Shown here in pieces: positions 61,892-64,000 of a stretch of DNA of 64,000 nt. The notes under the pieces are model-generated. The model was given only the letters and a program-made list of their open reading frames with translations. It was not told where the DNA came from and searched no databases. Both the position numbers and the translations under genes were made by a program. The stretch spans positions 186,001 through 250,000 of the forward strand of contig NZ_FXTP01000002.1 in assembly GCF_900182705.1 (NCBI RefSeq), given 5' to 3'. The DNA comes from Gracilimonas mengyeensis (GTDB lineage Bacteria; Bacteroidota; Rhodothermia; Balneolales; Balneolaceae). Numbering within the stretch: the first letter of the stretch is position 1; each line of letters begins with the position of its first letter.

Positions 61892-64000
61892 ATGAGTGCC
61901 AAAAAAAAGCAAACTCCGCTGATGCGGCAGTACTTCAAGATTAAAGACGAACACCCGGGGACTATCTTGTTGTTTCGGGTGGGGGATTTTTACGAGACTT
62001 TTGCCGACGACGCCCAACTGATCAGTAAGGAACTGGGCATCACCCTTACCAAACGAAATAACGGGGGCGACCAAACCCCGCTGGCCGGATTTCCCTACCA
62101 CGCGCTGGATAATTACCTCCCCAAGCTGGTTAAAAAAGGGCACAAAGTAGCGGTTTGCGATCAAACCGAAGATCCCGAAGAAGCCAAGAAAGCCGGCCGT
62201 AAAATTGTGAAACGTGAGGTGACGGAAATCACCACACCCGGCGTGACGATGTCTGAAAAGCTGCTGGATCATAAACGTAATAATTACATTGCTTCCCTGC
62301 ATTGGGAGGGCAATACGGTTGGAGTAGCTTTTTCGGATATTTCGACCGGGGAATTTGCGCTGAGTCATGTGCATGAGGATAACCTGGACAGCCTGCTGGC
62401 GGCCATTCAGCCTTCGGAAATTTTGGTTCAGCAGAAAAAGAAAAACAAGCTGGATGAGTCGCTGACCCATCACAATATCTCTTACATCGAGGATTGGGTG
62501 TACGATGGTGATTACGGATATAATCTGCTCACCGATCATTTTGAAACGCATTCCCTGAAAGGATTTGGAGTGGAAGAGCTGGAGGTGGCTCACGTGGCAG
62601 CCGGTTCGCTGATGCATTACATGCAGGCGACGCAAAAAGCGTATTTGCGTCACCTGCGGCGCTTGTATGCTTATGAAAGCAATGAGTATATGAGCCTGGA
62701 TGCCTCCACCAAGCGCAACCTGGAGTTGGCGGCCAGCATTCAGGAAGGTGGGACGGAAGGTACCCTGATTTCAATCCTGGATGATACTTGCACGGCTATG
62801 GGAGGACGTCTGCTCCGCCGCTGGGTGATGCGCCCCCTGAAGCGACTCAAGCCAATACAGCAGCGACTGGATGCGGTGGAGAAACTATACGACGCCAACG
62901 ATATTCGGACGACCCTTCGGGATGAACTGGAGCAAATCGGCGATATGGAGCGGTTGATATCCCGCATTTGTGTGGGGCGAACGAACGCCCGGGATGTGGT
63001 TCAGCTAAAATTGTCGCTGGCACAGATTCCAAGGCTGAAAAGCCAGATTTCTTCTATAGATGATCCGCTGCTACAGGATATTTTGAAACGACTGAAACTG
63101 CTGATTGAAGTACAGGAACGTATAAATTCTGCGCTGCAGGATGATCCGCCGGCCAGTGTTCGCGACGGCGGTATGATTGAAGAAGGTTTTAACGACGAGT
63201 TGGATGAACTGCGTGATGTGGCCAAAAACGGTAAGAAATACATCGCCCAGATCAAAGATGAGCTGGCGCAGGAACACAATATCCCTTCGCTGAAAATCGG
63301 CTATAACAAGGTGTTTGGCTACTACATTGAAGTGACCAACACGCACAAAGATAAAGTTCCAGAAAGCTTCATCCGTAAGCAGACGCTGGTGAATTCCGAG
63401 CGGTACATCACCCCGGAATTGAAGGAGGTGGAAGAGAAGGTGCTGTCGGCAGAGGAGCGGAGTAAAACGCTGGAATATGAGCTGTTTGAAGAACTTCGAC
63501 TGTATGTGGCTGAGTTTGCCGAGGAGATTCAGCAGGTATCTCAGGCTATCGCTGAGTTGGATTGCCTGCAGGGCTTTGCCGAAGTGGCTTTCCGAAACAA
63601 TTACGCCAAGCCGGAAGTGGGCGATCATGAAGAAGTGGATATCAAAAAAGGACGACACCCGGTGGTGGAGAAATCGCTGCCTATGGGCGAGCCGTTTATT
63701 CCCAACGACATCAAGCTGAATAACGAAGATCAACAGATTCTGATTATTACCGGTCCCAATATGGCGGGTAAGAGTATCATCCTGCGCCAAACGGGACTGA
63801 TTGTGCTGTTGGCCCAAATCGGTAGTTTTGTGCCGGCTAAATCGGCAAATATTGGATTGGTGGATAAGATTTTTACCCGCGTGGGCGCTTCGGATAACCT
63901 GGCGGCCGGCGAAAGTACCTTTTTGGTGGAGATGAACGAAGCCGCCAACATCCTGAACAACGCTACTCCGCGTTCTTTGATTTTACTGGATGAAGTGGGG
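61892..64000 (+). CDS. mutS: DNA mismatch repair ATPase MutS (partial, 3' end outside window)
   Basis: 703 codons from the ATG at 61892, open to the window edge. The mismatch-reading motif is GDFYE with Phe33 and Glu35; domains I to IV follow in the usual order, with the clamp near IGYNKVFGYYIEVTNTHKD. The ATPase has Walker A GPNMAGKSIILRQ (about 621) and the sequence stops within Walker B (LILLDEVG). This is a full MutS1, not MutS2. It recognises mismatches and recruits MutL. Confidence 0.96.
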   Translation, partial: MSAKKKQTPLMRQYFKIKDEHPGTILLFRVGDFYETFADDAQLISKELGITLTKRNNGGDQTPLAGFPYHALDNYLPKLVKKGHKVAVCDQTEDPEEAKKAGRKIVKREVTEITTPGVTMSEKLLDHKRNNYIASLHWEGNTVGVAFSDISTGEFALSHVHEDNLDSLLAAIQPSEILVQQKKKNKLDESLTHHNISYIEDWVYDGDYGYNLLTDHFETHSLKGFGVEELEVAHVAAGSLMHYMQATQKAYLRHLRRLYAYESNEYMSLDASTKRNLELAASIQEGGTEGTLISILDDTCTAMGGRLLRRWVMRPLKRLKPIQQRLDAVEKLYDANDIRTTLRDELEQIGDMERLISRICVGRTNARDVVQLKLSLAQIPRLKSQISSIDDPLLQDILKRLKLLIEVQERINSALQDDPPASVRDGGMIEEGFNDELDELRDVAKNGKKYIAQIKDELAQEHNIPSLKIGYNKVFGYYIEVTNTHKDKVPESFIRKQTLVNSERYITPELKEVEEKVLSAEERSKTLEYELFEELRLYVAEFAEEIQQVSQAIAELDCLQGFAEVAFRNNYAKPEVGDHEEVDIKKGRHPVVEKSLPMGEPFIPNDIKLNNEDQQILIITGPNMAGKSIILRQTGLIVLLAQIGSFVPAKSANIGLVDKIFTRVGASDNLAAGESTFLVEMNEAANILNNATPRSLILLDEVG

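Noticed and set aside
61865-62653. 262-codon frame, and others at 63071-63817, opposite mutS
   Set aside because: Shadows of the conserved MutS frame, which continues to the window edge with all motifs.

Overview
The window looks like chromosome of a Balneolota-type bacterium (Balneola/Gracilimonas relatives, near Bacteroidota and Rhodothermota). This is inferred from gene content: an alternative complex III pair (pentaheme ActA plus Tat-leader ActB), a SusC/SusD pair, a cytochrome-b558-type SdhC with SdhA and SdhB, many lipoproteins, and AT-leaning intergenic DNA full of word-like repeats. No rRNA, tRNA, CRISPR array or prophage was seen.

Layout. 1-4416: the 5' part of actB and all of actA on the minus strand, a divergent DUF420 membrane protein, then a PIN-domain toxin-antitoxin pair. 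4701-9819: a TSUP permease, an NRAMP-fold transporter without the usual metal ligands, hemN and a propeller lipoprotein. 10191-13902: sdhC-sdhA-sdhB ending in a clear terminator. 13981-15123: a RelE-like toxin-antitoxin pair between two copies of a MITE-like repeat. 15251-19807: a class V aminotransferase with purU, an outer-membrane barrel protein coupled to a degenerate S41 peptidase-like lipoprotein, and a GNAT. 19842-27147: a TPR sensor histidine kinase, an amidohydrolase, a lipoprotein, a radical SAM protein and an ankyrin protein. 27226-35084: a large BNR/sortilin-type secreted protein and a SusD/SusC pair. 35500-37957: an RsmI-like methyltransferase and two translationally coupled envelope proteins, one a beta-lactamase fold without its catalytic residues. 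38119-45073: an SLC12-type transporter, then adaptor, permease and TolC-type genes without an ATPase gene. 45456-52715: a DUF819 protein, lysC, dapB-dapA-dapD and, convergent, a threonine synthase fused to a LeuA-type regulatory domain. 53087-58354: anmK, a DUF433/DUF5615 pair between 72-bp direct repeats, argD and pyrC. 58624-64000: a secreted nuclease/phosphatase, tsaB with an inserted palindromic segment, a REP-associated transposase between two mirror-image hairpin arrays, and the 5' part of mutS.

Functional links. actAB, the DUF420 protein, hemN and sdhCAB serve respiration. lysC, dapBAD, the threonine synthase fusion and possibly argD handle the aspartate family and diaminopimelate. anmK recycles wall sugar and pyrC makes pyrimidines.

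The most interesting points are (a) the transposase unit at 60981-61676, whose two inverted arrays share hairpin order, linkers and loops but have different stem sequences in three of four hairpins; (b) the threonine synthase-LeuA domain fusion; (c) two of three toxin-antitoxin modules flanked by near-identical repeats; and (d) three families (S41, beta-lactamase fold, NRAMP) that have lost signature residues. All calls come from reading the sequence, without database searches.
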